Source of the DNA: Rhodobacteraceae bacterium HLUCCA12
GTDB lineage: Bacteria; Pseudomonadota; Alphaproteobacteria; Rhodobacterales; Rhodobacteraceae
DNA: 64,000 bases
Assembly (NCBI GenBank): GCA_001314715.1
Contig: LJSV01000002.1
Span: 1 to 64,000 of the forward strand
Direction of reading: 5' to 3'
The notes beneath the pieces were generated by a model. It made no database searches. It was not told the origin of the DNA and was given only the letters and a program-made list of their open reading frames with translations. Made by a program: the position numbers and the translations under genes. Below, in pieces: positions 27,158 to 36,815 of the stretch (the first letter of the stretch is position 1; every line of letters begins with the position of its first letter).

Positions 27158-29248
27158 TCATTCTCCGTTCAGACTGGAAAAGCTTCGGCCCTTGGCGACC
27201 AGTTCTTCAAGCAGCGGCGCGGGTTGCCAGAAGTAGGGGTCTTCCTGTGCGGCAGCCTTGATCGTGGCCAGCACCTTGTCCAGCCCGATCTGGTCGGCGT
27301 AATGCAGCGGCCCGCCGCGCCAGCGCGGGAAGCCGTAACCGAAGAGCAGCACCATATCGACATCCAGAGGGCGCTTGGCGATACCTTCGCCCACCACCTT
27401 GGCGGATTCGTTGATCATGGCGGCCATGTATCGCTCGACGATCTGATCATCGGTGAATTCGCGCGGGGTGATGCCGCGCCGCGCGCGTTCTTCGGCGATC
27501 ATGGCGTCGATCTCGGGGTCGGGGCGGCCGCGCGGGCTTTCGTCGTCATAGATGTAGTATCCGCGCCCGGTCTTGCGGCCAAGCCGGCCCAGCTCATAAA
27601 GCTTGTCGGCCCAGTCGCCCCAGCGGTCGCGCGGGTCTTTCGTCGGCAACAGCCGCTGGCGCGTCATGTAGCCGATGTCGATGCCTGCCAGGTCGGCCAC
27701 CGCATAGGGGCCCATCGCCATTCCGAAATCGACCAGCGCACGGTCGATTTGAAAGGGCGAGGCGCCGTCCAGCACCATGTGATCGGCAGCGGCGCGATAG
27801 GTCTTGAGAATGCGGTTGCCGATGAAGCCATCGCAGACCCCGGCGCGCACCGCGACCTTTTTCAGAGCCTTGGCCAGTGCGAAACCGGTCGCCAGAACCT
27901 CGGGCGCGGTCTTGTCAGCCTGAACGATCTCAAGCAGTTTCATGACATGCGCGGGCGAAAAGAAATGCAGGCCCAGCACGTCCTCGGGGCGGCTGGTGAC
28001 GGCGGCAATTTCGTTCACGTCCAGGTAGGAGGTGTTGGTGGCCAGCACCGCGCCGGGTTTGGCAACGCGGTCAAGGGCGGCGAATACCTCTTTCTTGACA
28101 TCCATGCTTTCGAATACGGCCTCGATGATCACATCGTACTGGCCCAGCGCGGCGTAGTCGGTGGCGATGGTCAATGCGTCATTCAAAAGGGCATCGCGCT
28201 TTTCGGGGCTCAGTTTTCCGCGCTTGACGCTGTCGGCCAGCATCTTCTCGATCCCGGCGCGCGCCTTGTCGGCGGCGGTCTGGTCGCGTTCGATCAGGGT
28301 GACCGACAGCTTGTTCAGCAGGCAGGCCACGGCGATACCGCCGCCCATCGTGCCGCCGCCGATCACGCCGACCTGGGCAGTCGCGCGGGGTTGCACGCCC
28401 TTGAGTTCGGGAAGCTGCGCAACCTTGCGTTCGCCAAAGAAGGCATGCACCAGCGCTGCCCGCTGCGGGCTGTTGAAAAGCTCCATGAACAGGCGACGTT
28501 CCTCGGCCAGGCCCTCGGCAAAGGGTAGGGCGGCGCCACGCACCGCGGCGTCCAGCGCCGTCACCTGTGCGATCTGGCCGCGATGGGTCTTGGCCAGCTT
28601 GGCGCGCAGGGCATCGACCGCGTCCTGATCGACTTTTGGCGCGGGCAACTCGCCCACGCGCCGGACCTTGGGGCCCGTGACCAAAAGTTCGGTGGCAAAG
28701 TTCAGCCCGGCGGTCAGGGGTTCGGCATCCGACAGGGCGTCGACGATGTTCAGCTCAAGCGCCTCTTGCGCAGGCACCTGCCGGGCCGAGGTGATGATCT
28801 CGATCGCGGGCATCAGGCCGGTCAGGCGCGGCAGGCGTTGGGTGCCGCCCGCGCCGGGCAGGATGCCCAGCAAGACCTCGGGCAGGCCCAGCCGGGCCCC
28901 GCGCAACATGACGCGGTAATGACAGCCCAGCGCGATCTCAAGCCCGCCGCCCAGGGCCGTGCCATGGATGACGCAGACCACCGGCTTTTCCTGGGCCTCG
29001 ATATGGTTGACCACGTCGGGCAGGCTCGGCTCTTTCGGGGTCTTGCCGAATTCCGAGATGTCGGCCCCGGCAACAAAAGTGCGGCCCGCACCGTAAAGAA
29101 CCGCCACCTTTTCCGGCCCCTTGGCAAAGCGGTCGAAGGCGGCAACCAGGCCCGCGCGCACGGCGTGGCTGGCGGCATTTACCGGCGGGTGGTCGATGCG
29201 GATCACCGCGATGTCGCCCTGGGTTTCGAAACTGACGGAATCGGTCAT
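27158..29248 (-). CDS. Bifunctional enoyl-CoA hydratase/3-hydroxyacyl-CoA dehydrogenase (FadB/FadJ/PimF-like)
   Basis: 696 residues. The crotonase domain (about 1-190) has [20 protein letters not shown] and [18 protein letters not shown] forming the oxyanion holes, with [20 protein letters not shown] after them. The NAD-binding dehydrogenase domain starts near residue 293 ([18 protein letters not shown]) and includes [11 protein letters not shown] and [17 protein letters not shown]. It hydrates enoyl-CoA and oxidises the 3-hydroxyacyl-CoA. First gene of the operon, downstream of a candidate regulator site at 29320-29336. No acyl-CoA ligase is encoded nearby, unlike the pim operon of Rhodopseudomonas. 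Confidence 0.93.
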   Translation of the reverse strand: MTDSVSFETQGDIAVIRIDHPPVNAASHAVRAGLVAAFDRFAKGPEKVAVLYGAGRTFVAGADISEFGKTPKEPSLPDVVNHIEAQEKPVVCVIHGTALGGGLEIALGCHYRVMLRGARLGLPEVLLGILPGAGGTQRLPRLTGLMPAIEIITSARQVPAQEALELNIVDALSDAEPLTAGLNFATELLVTGPKVRRVGELPAPKVDQDAVDALRAKLAKTHRGQIAQVTALDAAVRGAALPFAEGLAEERRLFMELFNSPQRAALVHAFFGERKVAQLPELKGVQPRATAQVGVIGGGTMGGGIAVACLLNKLSVTLIERDQTAADKARAGIEKMLADSVKRGKLSPEKRDALLNDALTIATDYAALGQYDVIIEAVFESMDVKKEVFAALDRVAKPGAVLATNTSYLDVNEIAAVTSRPEDVLGLHFFSPAHVMKLLEIVQADKTAPEVLATGFALAKALKKVAVRAGVCDGFIGNRILKTYRAAADHMVLDGASPFQIDRALVDFGMAMGPYAVADLAGIDIGYMTRQRLLPTKDPRDRWGDWADKLYELGRLGRKTGRGYYIYDDESPRGRPDPEIDAMIAEERARRGITPREFTDDQIVERYMAAMINESAKVVGEGIAKRPLDVDMVLLFGYGFPRWRGGPLHYADQIGLDKVLATIKAAAQEDPYFWQPAPLLEELVAKGRSFSSLNGE

Positions 29249-29319
29249 GGTCTGGCCTCTGTTCGATGATGGGTGCGTGCCGCCTGTGCCCGGCACATCA
29301 TTTTGTATATGGAATATCG

Positions 29320-29336
29320 ATCTGCATAAAGAACGG
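29320..29336 (-). promoter_or_regulatory. Candidate IclR-family operator, copy A
   Basis: On the minus strand this reads CCGTTCTTTATGCAGAT. It matches the sequence at 30138-30154 at 15 of 17 positions. It lies between the iclR stop codon and the start of the beta-oxidation operon, 72 bases upstream of that start. Confidence 0.5.
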
Positions 29337-30125
29337 TCAATGGTTTTCCGTGCCTTCCTTGCGTGGAAACAGGGCGTGGCCCAGATGCCGGCAGGATTCG
29401 GTCAGGTCGCGGCCAATCCGCGCCCGGCTTTCCGCCGTGGTCTGGCCGTGCAGCGTGATGCTGCTGATGCCGTAGCGCGGGCGCGAATCCGTATCGGTGA
29501 CGACCGCGCCGACGACATCGACCCCGACATAGAGCTGGCCGATATCCAGCCCGTAGCCCCGCTTTGCCGCGTCGTCGATCGATTTGCGATAGTCTTCGAA
29601 GCGCGGGGGCGATTCCCAGCGAAGGTCCGCGAACCGGCGGCGCAGTTCAACCTCGCCGTAGTTGCGACAGGCCGCGATCACGCGCCCCACGCCGCCCACC
29701 AGCGCCGGCAACCGCTTGCCCGGCGGCAATTCGACGCGGATCGCGGCCGGGTCATACGCCCGCTCGATCAGGACCAGCCGGTCGGTGTCGGTGATGTGCC
29801 AAAGGCAGATCAGGGCGCCATGGGCGGCGGCCAGGCGTTCAAGCTCGGGCCGGATCAGGTCGCCCGGATTTGCCCCCAGAAGTCCGATCGCCAGTTCCAG
29901 CACGCCCAGCCCCAACCGATAGCTCTTGTCGCCCGCGTCGAAGACGACCAGGCCCTCGGCCGCCAGTGTGCGCAGAATGTTGAAGCAGGTCGAGCCGTTG
30001 ACGCCGGTCGCGCGGGCAATCGCGGAAACGCCCTCGGGTGTGCCGCGGGCGGACAGATGGCGCAGGATGCGCAGCGCCTGCACCAGGGCGCCGACGGTGC
30101 GGGGTTGCGGTTGCGTGTCGCGCAT
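29337..30125 (-). CDS. IclR-family transcriptional regulator
   Basis: 262 residues. An N-terminal winged helix-turn-helix (ALVQALRILRHLSARGTPEG, then VSAIARATGVNGSTCFNILRTL, at about 12-60) is followed by the IclR effector domain (about 80-250), with ICLWHITDTDRLVLIERAYD and VGGVGRVIAAC. The gene is immediately upstream of, and on the same strand as, the pim-like operon, so it probably controls that operon and itself. Two similar 17-bp motifs flank it, one before its own start and one before the operon. The effector is unknown; an acyl-CoA or dicarboxylate is a reasonable guess. Confidence 0.88.
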   Translation of the reverse strand: MRDTQPQPRTVGALVQALRILRHLSARGTPEGVSAIARATGVNGSTCFNILRTLAAEGLVVFDAGDKSYRLGLGVLELAIGLLGANPGDLIRPELERLAAAHGALICLWHITDTDRLVLIERAYDPAAIRVELPPGKRLPALVGGVGRVIAACRNYGEVELRRRFADLRWESPPRFEDYRKSIDDAAKRGYGLDIGQLYVGVDVVGAVVTDTDSRPRYGISSITLHGQTTAESRARIGRDLTESCRHLGHALFPRKEGTENH

Positions 30126-30137
30126 TTTTCAAGAATG

Positions 30138-30154
30138 CCATTCTCTATGCAGAT
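30138..30154 (+). promoter_or_regulatory. Candidate IclR-family operator, copy B
   Basis: CCATTCTCTATGCAGAT, 12 bases upstream of the iclR start and 80 bases before the divergent MMPL exporter gene. It matches copy A at 15 of 17 positions. It partly overlaps a small palindrome, GAATGCCATTC, at 30133-30143. Confidence 0.5.
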
Positions 30155-30233
30155 GATTGATAACCCGCATGGCCTGGGCTGACAAGTGTCGATCCGGCTT
30201 GCCGGGCCAGTTGGGCGTGCTAAGACCTTGGCC

Positions 30234-32384
30234 ATGCTCCAGCGGTCCCCAGAAAACCCGACCCACGCGGCGTTGCGCCGGGCCGTTGTGGCTTTGCTGG
30301 CCTATCCGCGATTGCTGGGATTGCTTTTGCTGCTGCTTTGCGGCCTGGCGGCCGCGCAGGCTGCGCGGCTTCAGATCGAGGCCGATCTGTCGGGGCTGGT
30401 GAACCCCGATTCGCAATCGGTGGCCGATATGCGCGATTATCAGGCGCGGTTCGACCCGATCAACAGCGACGAGGTGCTTCTGGTCGGCGCGCCGACCTTT
30501 GCGAATGAGGGCGCGCTTGACGCGCTCGAGGAATTGCTGATCGAGCTTCAGTTCGTCGAAGGCGTCGAGACGGTGATCAGCCTGCAATCAATACCGGCAC
30601 CCGGCGGTTCGGCAAGCTGGCTGTCGACCCCGGACATGCAGGCCATGCCACCGCAAGAGCGGCTGACGCGCATGCGCAGCCAGAACCCGATCGCGGCTGA
30701 CCTGCTGGCGGCGGATATGACCGCCACGGTCGTGGTCGTGGTGCCGGAACCGGGCGTCGCGGGCGATGCCTTCAAGGATCATCTCGATTCGTCCGTTGCG
30801 CGGGCCGATCCGGGGCTTGAGGTGCGCAATGTCGGCCTGTCCGAACTGCATCGCGCCATCACCCGCGCATTGATTCACGACCTTCAGGTTCTGGTGCCGG
30901 CGGCGGTGGTGTTGTGCGTGTTCCTGACATTCGTGCTGTTTCGCAACATGCGCGCCGTCGCGGTCTGCGCACTGCCCCCGGTGATCGGTGTGCTGTGGTT
31001 CTTTGGCTGGGCGGGATGGGCCGGCATCGCCGTCGATCCGTTGACGGCGTCGCTGCCCGTGGTCCTGATCGTTCTCTGCTTTTCGGACTGCATGCATATC
31101 TACCACGCGGCCACCGTCGCCCGCGGTTCCGGCCTGCCACACGGGGAGGCCGTCCTGCACGGCGTGGTCGAGACCTTTCCAGCGGTTATTCTGACCACGC
31201 TGACCACGATCATGGCCTTTGCCACGCTGACCTTGCAGGGTGCACCCGCGCTTCAGGCGATGGGACAGGCCGGGATTGTCGGCATGCTCTTGTGCGGCAT
31301 GGCGGCGCTGTTGGCGGCACCGGCGCTGATGCTGGTGCTGGGCGCGCCCGGACCGGCGCCTTCGGGGCTTTCGGGCGTCAACGCGCTGGTAGGGTCCGCG
31401 CGGCGCCTGGCGCGCGGGCTCCGCGCCGCGCCGGTGATCGCGGGTGTGCTTTTGCTGGGCCTGCTGGCGATGCAAAGCCAGTCGCGGATCGCTTTTCATT
31501 ACGGCGAATACCTGCCCGATGGCGCCCCCGTGACCGCCGCGCTGGAACGGATGGAGGCCGCCGGTCTGGGCAGCGATCGCCTGTTCGTGGTGGTCGAGGC
31601 CACGCCCATCCACGCCCCGTCGGAACTGCCCCCGGCGAATGCCCGTGCCGCGGCGCGCGTCATCTGGGGCGCGGGCGCGGAAGGCGACGCACCCTGGCTG
31701 GACGATCCGCGCACCGGCGATCTGTTTCAGCGGCTGTCATCCTCGGACGGCCAGGGCCACGCCTTGCCCGTTCAACTGCCCATCATTGCCGGTGACGGCC
31801 CTGCCGATGCCGCGATGCGCGCGCTTGAGGATGGTCTGGCGCAGGCGGGTCTTGATGAGGTCACGCGCCTGGTGGGCCCCAGCCACGCCTTGCTGAGCGA
31901 GGGGCCGCAACTGATCGAAAGCCTGCGCCTGGGGCTATACCTGACCATCGTGTCGATCACGCTGTTGATGGCGCTGGTCTATCGGTCGTGGCGCGTTGCG
32001 ATCCTGGCACTTGTGCCGAACCTGATTCCCATTCTTGGGGTCGAGGCCTGGCTGGTGCTGGCGGGGCGCGAGTTGACCATCATGAATGTGATCGCGATGA
32101 CCGTGGCATTCGGCATCGCCGTGGACGATACCTTGCACATGCTCAATCGGTTTCGCCGCGCCAGCGGGCGTGATGTGCAACAAAGGATCGATCGTGCCCT
32201 GGCCCACGCCGGGCCGCCCATGGTCGCCACCAGCGCGATCCTGGTCGGCGGGCTTTTGGTGACCGGGTTCAGCGCCTTGCCCGGTGTCGCGATCTACGGC
32301 TTTCTGATCGCCTTGGCGGTCGTGCTGGCGCTTCTGGCTGATCTGTTTCTACTGCCTGCGCTGATGCGATGGGGGCTGAAATGA
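30234..32384 (+). CDS. RND-superfamily (MMPL-type) exporter
   Basis: About 716 residues with two halves, each made of one membrane segment, a soluble periplasmic loop, and then five further membrane segments. The first segment is LLGLLLLLLCGLAAAQAARL and the first loop carries VNPDSQSVADMRDYQARFDP. Segment 4 has SDCMHIYHAA in half one and GIAVDDTLHMLNRFRRASG in half two, the acidic residues expected for proton coupling. It belongs with single-chain exporters predicted to move lipids or hydrophobic compounds. I prefer the ATG at 30234; a GTG at 30186 would add 16 residues. Substrate unknown. Confidence 0.82.
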   Translation: MLQRSPENPTHAALRRAVVALLAYPRLLGLLLLLLCGLAAAQAARLQIEADLSGLVNPDSQSVADMRDYQARFDPINSDEVLLVGAPTFANEGALDALEELLIELQFVEGVETVISLQSIPAPGGSASWLSTPDMQAMPPQERLTRMRSQNPIAADLLAADMTATVVVVVPEPGVAGDAFKDHLDSSVARADPGLEVRNVGLSELHRAITRALIHDLQVLVPAAVVLCVFLTFVLFRNMRAVAVCALPPVIGVLWFFGWAGWAGIAVDPLTASLPVVLIVLCFSDCMHIYHAATVARGSGLPHGEAVLHGVVETFPAVILTTLTTIMAFATLTLQGAPALQAMGQAGIVGMLLCGMAALLAAPALMLVLGAPGPAPSGLSGVNALVGSARRLARGLRAAPVIAGVLLLGLLAMQSQSRIAFHYGEYLPDGAPVTAALERMEAAGLGSDRLFVVVEATPIHAPSELPPANARAAARVIWGAGAEGDAPWLDDPRTGDLFQRLSSSDGQGHALPVQLPIIAGDGPADAAMRALEDGLAQAGLDEVTRLVGPSHALLSEGPQLIESLRLGLYLTIVSITLLMALVYRSWRVAILALVPNLIPILGVEAWLVLAGRELTIMNVIAMTVAFGIAVDDTLHMLNRFRRASGRDVQQRIDRALAHAGPPMVATSAILVGGLLVTGFSALPGVAIYGFLIALAVVLALLADLFLLPALMRWGLK

Positions 32385-32866
32385 GAACGGCGCGGTTCCT
32401 CGCGGTCTTGGCGCTTGTGTCGGGCGCCCTGGCGTATCCGGCAAGTGCGCAGGTGCTGGACGCGCTGGAAGGGCGCTGGCAGGGCACGGGGCAACTGTCG
32501 CTGGATGATGAGGCGGAACAGCGACTGCAATGCCGCCTGCGCATCCGTGGGGTCGATGCGGGGCGCAGTGTCTTTTCAGGGCGATGCGCGACGGCGCAGG
32601 CGTCGCGGTCCTTTGTCTACCTGCTCAGCGTCGAGGCCGGTGTGGTGGTCGAGGCCGAGAACCGGTCCGAACCCCCCGACGACTTGCCGGGACGCATGCG
32701 CGGCACAGTTGACCGCGACATCCTGCGGTTCGAGGAGCCGGGCGAGGCGCTGTTCGAATTGCGCCTGACCGGGGGCGGGCTGGTGTTTCGCCTGGAAGGC
32801 GACGGGCCCGAGGGGTTTGCCCGCGGTCAGGCGCGGCTGCAGCGCATCGGAGCGGATGCGCCGTAG
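32381..32866 (+). CDS. Secreted protein of unknown function coupled to the exporter
   Basis: 161 residues with a clear signal peptide (RTARFLAVLALVSGALAYPA, cleaved after ASA). The mature part is a predicted beta-rich domain starting VLDALEGRWQGTGQLSLD, a pattern also seen in lipocalin-like or heme-binding proteins, with one Cys pair (QCRLRIRG and SGRCATAQ). Its ATG overlaps the exporter stop by 4 bases, so the two are translationally coupled and the protein may act as the exporter's periplasmic partner. I do not recognise a named family. Confidence 0.65.
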   Translation: MRTARFLAVLALVSGALAYPASAQVLDALEGRWQGTGQLSLDDEAEQRLQCRLRIRGVDAGRSVFSGRCATAQASRSFVYLLSVEAGVVVEAENRSEPPDDLPGRMRGTVDRDILRFEEPGEALFELRLTGGGLVFRLEGDGPEGFARGQARLQRIGADAP

Positions 32867-32874
32867 CGTCCGCT

Positions 32875-34020
32875 CTAGCGATCGGGCACCAGCCGCATCA
32901 GCGGCACATCCGCGCCATCGCCGATCACATAGATGAACCCGTCCTGCGGCCCGACAACGACATCGCGAATGCGCCAGCCTTCGTCCTCCAGCAGGCGTTG
33001 GGACAGATCGACCTCGGTCCCGTCGGCGCTGAAGAGCCCCAGATACTGATGCCGCAGATTACCGATCAGCAGATGGCCCTGCCAATCGGGGAACGCGTCG
33101 CCGTCATAGATGTCCATGCCCGAGGGTGGAAAGTTGTCGTCGCGGCCGGGGCCGAAATGATAGACCGGCGCGACAAAGCCGTCGCCCTCTTCATGCGGGG
33201 GCGCGAACGGCTCACCGGTGCGATAATCGACGCCATGACTGGCCAGCGGCCAGCCGTAGTTTTCGCCTCGCTCGACGATATTGATTTCGTCGCCGCCGTT
33301 CTCGCCATGTTCGGCCAGCCACAGATCGCCCGTGCGCGGGTGAACGCGCAAGGCCTGGATATTGCGGTGGCCATAGGACCAGATCGCGGGCTCGGCGCCG
33401 TCGCGGTCGACGAATGGATTATCCCGTGGAACGCTGCCATCCATGTTCAGCCGCAGCAGCGCGCCATAGCCGGTGCCCAGATCCTGGGCGATATGGTCGG
33501 GGCCGAAATCCTTGCTCTGGCGGTCACCGGTCGAGAAAAAGACATGCCCGTCGGAAAAGGCGATGCGCGAGCCGTAATGGCCTTGCGAATCCATGAACGG
33601 CTCGACGACATGCAGCACCTCCAGATCCCTGAGCGCGGCATCGTCGCGATCAAGGCGGGCGCGGCCGAGGTGGGTCGCGGTCTCGTCATCGTCGTTCGCG
33701 CCGCTCCAGGTCAGGTAGACCCTGCCGCTGTCCTCGAAATCCGGGGCAGGGGCGATATCCAGCAGGCCACCCTGTCCGCGTGAATCGACATCGGGCGCGC
33801 CGCTGATGTCCTGCACGTCGCCACCCTCGGCGTCCCAGATCACCACCGAACCGTTCCGCCGCGTCAGGATGATGTCGTCGCTGCCGGGCAGGAACGCCAG
33901 CGCCCAGGGCCGGTCCAGCCCTTCGGCCAGCGTTTCGACCCGGTAGTCGGCCAGTGCTGCGCCGGCGCTGCCTGCAAGGACAAGCGCGGTGGTGGCAAGA
34001 AATTGTGTTGGTCTCGTCAT
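32875..34020 (-). CDS. PQQ-dependent aldose sugar dehydrogenase-like protein (YliI type)
   Basis: 381 residues with a signal peptide (MTRPTQFLATTALVLAGSAG). The mature beta-propeller domain starts YRVETLAEGLDRPWALAFLP and includes DGHVFFSTGDRQ, GALLRLNMDGSVPRDNPF, YGHRNIQALRVHPRTGDLW and the HGENGGDEINI loop. These match soluble glucose/sorbosone dehydrogenases that bind PQQ in E. coli YliI (Asd). Whether this strain makes PQQ cannot be seen from the window. AAGGAG lies 8 bases before the ATG at 34020. It is convergent with the preceding gene and divergent from rnd. Confidence 0.88.
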   Translation of the reverse strand: MTRPTQFLATTALVLAGSAGAALADYRVETLAEGLDRPWALAFLPGSDDIILTRRNGSVVIWDAEGGDVQDISGAPDVDSRGQGGLLDIAPAPDFEDSGRVYLTWSGANDDDETATHLGRARLDRDDAALRDLEVLHVVEPFMDSQGHYGSRIAFSDGHVFFSTGDRQSKDFGPDHIAQDLGTGYGALLRLNMDGSVPRDNPFVDRDGAEPAIWSYGHRNIQALRVHPRTGDLWLAEHGENGGDEINIVERGENYGWPLASHGVDYRTGEPFAPPHEEGDGFVAPVYHFGPGRDDNFPPSGMDIYDGDAFPDWQGHLLIGNLRHQYLGLFSADGTEVDLSQRLLEDEGWRIRDVVVGPQDGFIYVIGDGADVPLMRLVPDR

Positions 34021-34219
34021 GGCATCGCTCCTTTCGATGGGCGGCGGATGCCGCGCATGCCTCAAGGGCTTTGATGCAGGATCTAGGGTGCCATGCCCCG
34101 GTGTCGACCGCGCGCAGGCTCACATCTGCGCCAGAACACCGCGTTCGTGCGCCTTTTCTTTCCCCGCGTGCGCGCCTATAGGAACGCCATCGGCGGGATG
34201 ACCCCGCGACAGAGGCAAG

Positions 34220-35386
34220 ATGAACATCATAAACACCACCGATGCCTTGGCCGCGCTGTGCGCCGAGGCTGCGCACGAGCCCTATGTCACGCTCGACACC
34301 GAATTCCTGCGCGAGCGCACCTATTATTCCAAGCTCTGCCTGGTGCAGATGGCCCTTCCCGGCAAGGGCAACGACCGCGCCTGGCTGATTGACCCGCTGG
34401 CTGACGGCATGTCGCTTGCGCCGCTTTACGAGCTGATGCGCAACCCCTATGTGGTCAAGGTCTTCCATGCCGCGCGGCAGGATCTTGAGATCTTCTTTGT
34501 CGAGGGCGGCGTGATCCCGCAGCCGCTGTTCGACACGCAGATCGCCTCGATGGTCTGCGGCTTTGGCGAGCAGGCGGGATACGAGACCTTGGTGCGCCGA
34601 ATCGCGCGCGCAAGCCTGGACAAGACATCGCGTTTCACCGATTGGGCGCAACGCCCCCTGACCGAGGCGCAGCAACGCTATGCGCTGGCCGATGTGACGC
34701 ATCTGCGGGTCATTTACGAGCATCTCAAGGCCGAGATCGAAAAGAACGGCCGCGTGCATTGGGTTGCCGAAGAGCTGGAAGTGCTGATGTCGCCCGAAAC
34801 CTATGTCACGCGCCCCGAGGACGCCTGGCAGCGGATCAAGACGCGCGGCAACGGCGGGCGGTTCATGGCCGCGGTCAAGGAACTGGCGCGTTTCCGCGAG
34901 GACTATGCCCAAAGCCGCAACGTGCCCCGTTCACGGGTGTACAAGGATGACGCGCTTCTGGAGCTGGCCTCGACCAAGCCCGACAGCATCGAGGCCCTGG
35001 GGCGGTCACGGCTGTTGTTGCGCGAGGCGCGCCGCGGCGATATCGCCGAGGGGATTTTGGCGGCCATCCGCGCCGCCCAGGCGATGAAGCCCGAGGATAT
35101 TCCGCGCCCGGTCGAAGACGCCGATCAGCTTCAGGTCAATCCGGCACTGGCCGATCTCTTGCGCGTCATGCTCAAGGCCCGCGCCGATGCCAGCGGCGTG
35201 GCGCAAAAGCTGATTTCCAGCACGTCCGAACTGGATGCCATCGCGGCGGGCAGGCGCGACCTGCCCAGCCTGAAGGGCTGGCGCGCCGAATTGTTCGGCA
35301 ACGACGCACTGCGCCTGTGCAAGGGCGAGCTGGCGCTGGCGGCGAAAGGCAAGCGCGTGGTCACGGTGGATCTGCCGACATCCTGA
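34220..35386 (+). CDS. rnd: Ribonuclease D
   Basis: 388 residues. The DEDD exonuclease domain starts with LDTEFLRERTYYSKLCLVQ (Asp and Glu of motif I, about residues 25-27), followed by VFHAARQDLEIF and YALADVTHLRVIYEHL. One or two HRDC helical domains follow (about 210-380). It trims 3' ends of tRNA precursors and other RNAs. Divergent from the sugar dehydrogenase gene, with 199 bases between the starts. Confidence 0.93.
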   Translation: MNIINTTDALAALCAEAAHEPYVTLDTEFLRERTYYSKLCLVQMALPGKGNDRAWLIDPLADGMSLAPLYELMRNPYVVKVFHAARQDLEIFFVEGGVIPQPLFDTQIASMVCGFGEQAGYETLVRRIARASLDKTSRFTDWAQRPLTEAQQRYALADVTHLRVIYEHLKAEIEKNGRVHWVAEELEVLMSPETYVTRPEDAWQRIKTRGNGGRFMAAVKELARFREDYAQSRNVPRSRVYKDDALLELASTKPDSIEALGRSRLLLREARRGDIAEGILAAIRAAQAMKPEDIPRPVEDADQLQVNPALADLLRVMLKARADASGVAQKLISSTSELDAIAAGRRDLPSLKGWRAELFGNDALRLCKGELALAAKGKRVVTVDLPTS

Positions 35387-35431
35387 GCCGGCCTTGCCGC
35401 CCGGCCGTTTCGGGCCATGGCCGTGTTGGGA

Positions 35432-35893
35432 TCAGCGGCGAACGCTGCGGCTGCTTTCGGCGCCGCGAACCACGATGGTGCTGACCTGTTCGAGCGTGAA
35501 TTCCGAAACCGGCGCCGCGGCCACCAGCGTCTGGCTTCCGCCGGCGGCGCGGGCCTCGCGGTTGCGCGGGGCTGCGGCGAGGAACCGATAGCTCAGCACG
35601 CCGTCCACCGGGCGCCCCTCGTTTTCGGGGACCAGTTCGACGTCCCACCAGCCGATGCCGGGCATCTGCGCCTCGGCCCGGACCAATGCACCGGTCGATG
35701 TGCGCTCTATCGCCAGCGAGGAGACCGAACCGACCAGAACCCGGTTGTCGTTTTCCAGCGTCAGTGGCCCGAGTGCCGATTCCTCGGTCGAGCCGCCGAA
35801 CCAGTTCATCGGATTGACCCGCGAGTCGCGAAAGCCGCCGCAGCCGGCCAGGACAAGAGACAGGGCAAGCAGGGCAAATGTCGGTCGAAGCAT
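35432..35893 (-). CDS. Putative lipoprotein
   Basis: About 153 residues. The N-terminus FALLALSLVLAGCGGFRDSR is a lipoprotein signal with a lipobox ending at Cys, about residue 18. The mature part is rich in Ser, Val and Glu, with a VNPMNWFGGSTEE segment near the lipid anchor and GIGWWDVELVPENEGRPVDG mid-protein. I know close relatives only as roseobacter hypothetical lipoproteins. Two adjacent ATGs (35896, 35893) follow GAGGG; the second has the better spacing. Confidence 0.75.
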   Translation of the reverse strand: MLRPTFALLALSLVLAGCGGFRDSRVNPMNWFGGSTEESALGPLTLENDNRVLVGSVSSLAIERTSTGALVRAEAQMPGIGWWDVELVPENEGRPVDGVLSYRFLAAAPRNREARAAGGSQTLVAAAPVSEFTLEQVSTIVVRGAESSRSVRR

Positions 35894-36061
35894 CATGGTC
35901 CCTCGTCGGTGCTGGATCGTTACTCTGGGTAGCCGATGCGGCAGGCTTTGAAAAGGGATCGGCCGCCGATTGCACACGAGACTGATGGCGCCGGGGCTGG
36001 ACCTTTGGTGCGCGCCAACCTAGGTCTGTCGGGCGGCGCGCATGCTGCGCAGAGGATACCC

Positions 36062-36490
36062 ATGGCACAGCCCGAATTCGACGAGATTGCCGAAACCTTC
36101 GACTTCCTGGACGACTGGGAGGACCGCTATCGCCATGTGATCGAACTTGGCCGCGATCTGACACCGATGGACGATGCACTGAAGGTGCCCGCCAACAAGG
36201 TTCAGGGATGTGCCAGCCAGGTCTGGATCTTTCCGCGTGTCGAGGGGCAGGGACCGCAGGCGCGCTTTGATTTTCTGGGCGACAGCGATGCGATGATCGT
36301 GCGGGGCCTGATCGCGGTGCTGCACGCGCTTTATGCCGGGCGCAGCATGGATGAGGTTGCGCGCATCGACGCCGTTGCGCAGCTCAGGCGGCTGGGCCTG
36401 GACGAACATCTGTCCTCGCAGCGGTCGAACGGTCTGCGCGCAATGATTGCACGAATCCGCGGTCTGGCCGAAAGCCATCTGGCCGCCTGA
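36062..36490 (+). CDS. sufE: SufE-family sulfur acceptor protein
   Basis: 142 residues, the normal SufE length. It shows FDEIAETFDFLDDWEDRYRH at the start, LGRDLTPMD, the sulfur-accepting Cys in KVQGCASQVWIF (about residue 51), and LDEHLSSQRSNGLRAMIARI at the C-terminus. SufE takes sulfur from the SufS cysteine desulfurase for Fe-S cluster assembly. No other suf gene is in the window. The ATG at 36062 was chosen over an upstream in-frame start at 35936 because homology begins here. Confidence 0.92.
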   Translation: MAQPEFDEIAETFDFLDDWEDRYRHVIELGRDLTPMDDALKVPANKVQGCASQVWIFPRVEGQGPQARFDFLGDSDAMIVRGLIAVLHALYAGRSMDEVARIDAVAQLRRLGLDEHLSSQRSNGLRAMIARIRGLAESHLAA

Positions 36491-36503
36491 GCGGGCATTG
36501 CCG

Positions 36504-36752
36504 TCATTCGGGATCGGTCAATCGGCCTGCACGGCCGCCCCGGCGTTTTTTCAGCGACGCCGCACGACCGGGCAATTCGGCCAAGACCGCCTTGCGGGCT
36601 TCGGGCGACATTTGCGACCAGGAACCGATCTCGTCCAGTGTGCGGTAGCACCCGGTGCAGATCCCCGCGCGCGGATGGACCATACAGATATTGACGCAGG
36701 GGCTTTCAATCTCGGCCCGCTGCCAGATCCGGTTTTGCGACTGGTCGTTCAT
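36504..36752 (-). CDS. DUF1289 family small cysteine-rich protein
   Basis: 82 residues with the DUF1289 pattern ESPCVNICMVHPRAGICTGC followed by YRTLDEIGSW and LPGRAA. Four cysteines (in C.x3.C, C.x2.C arrangement) suggest a metal or iron-sulfur site, but this is not shown. Convergent with sufE, 13 bases away, in a region of housekeeping genes. Confidence 0.85.
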   Translation of the reverse strand: MNDQSQNRIWQRAEIESPCVNICMVHPRAGICTGCYRTLDEIGSWSQMSPEARKAVLAELPGRAASLKKRRGGRAGRLTDPE

Positions 36753-36815
36753 GCCTGCATCACTTCCTAGCGCCTCGGCGGCAAGATAGGCACGCGTGGC
36801 GGGCTGTCGAGCCTG

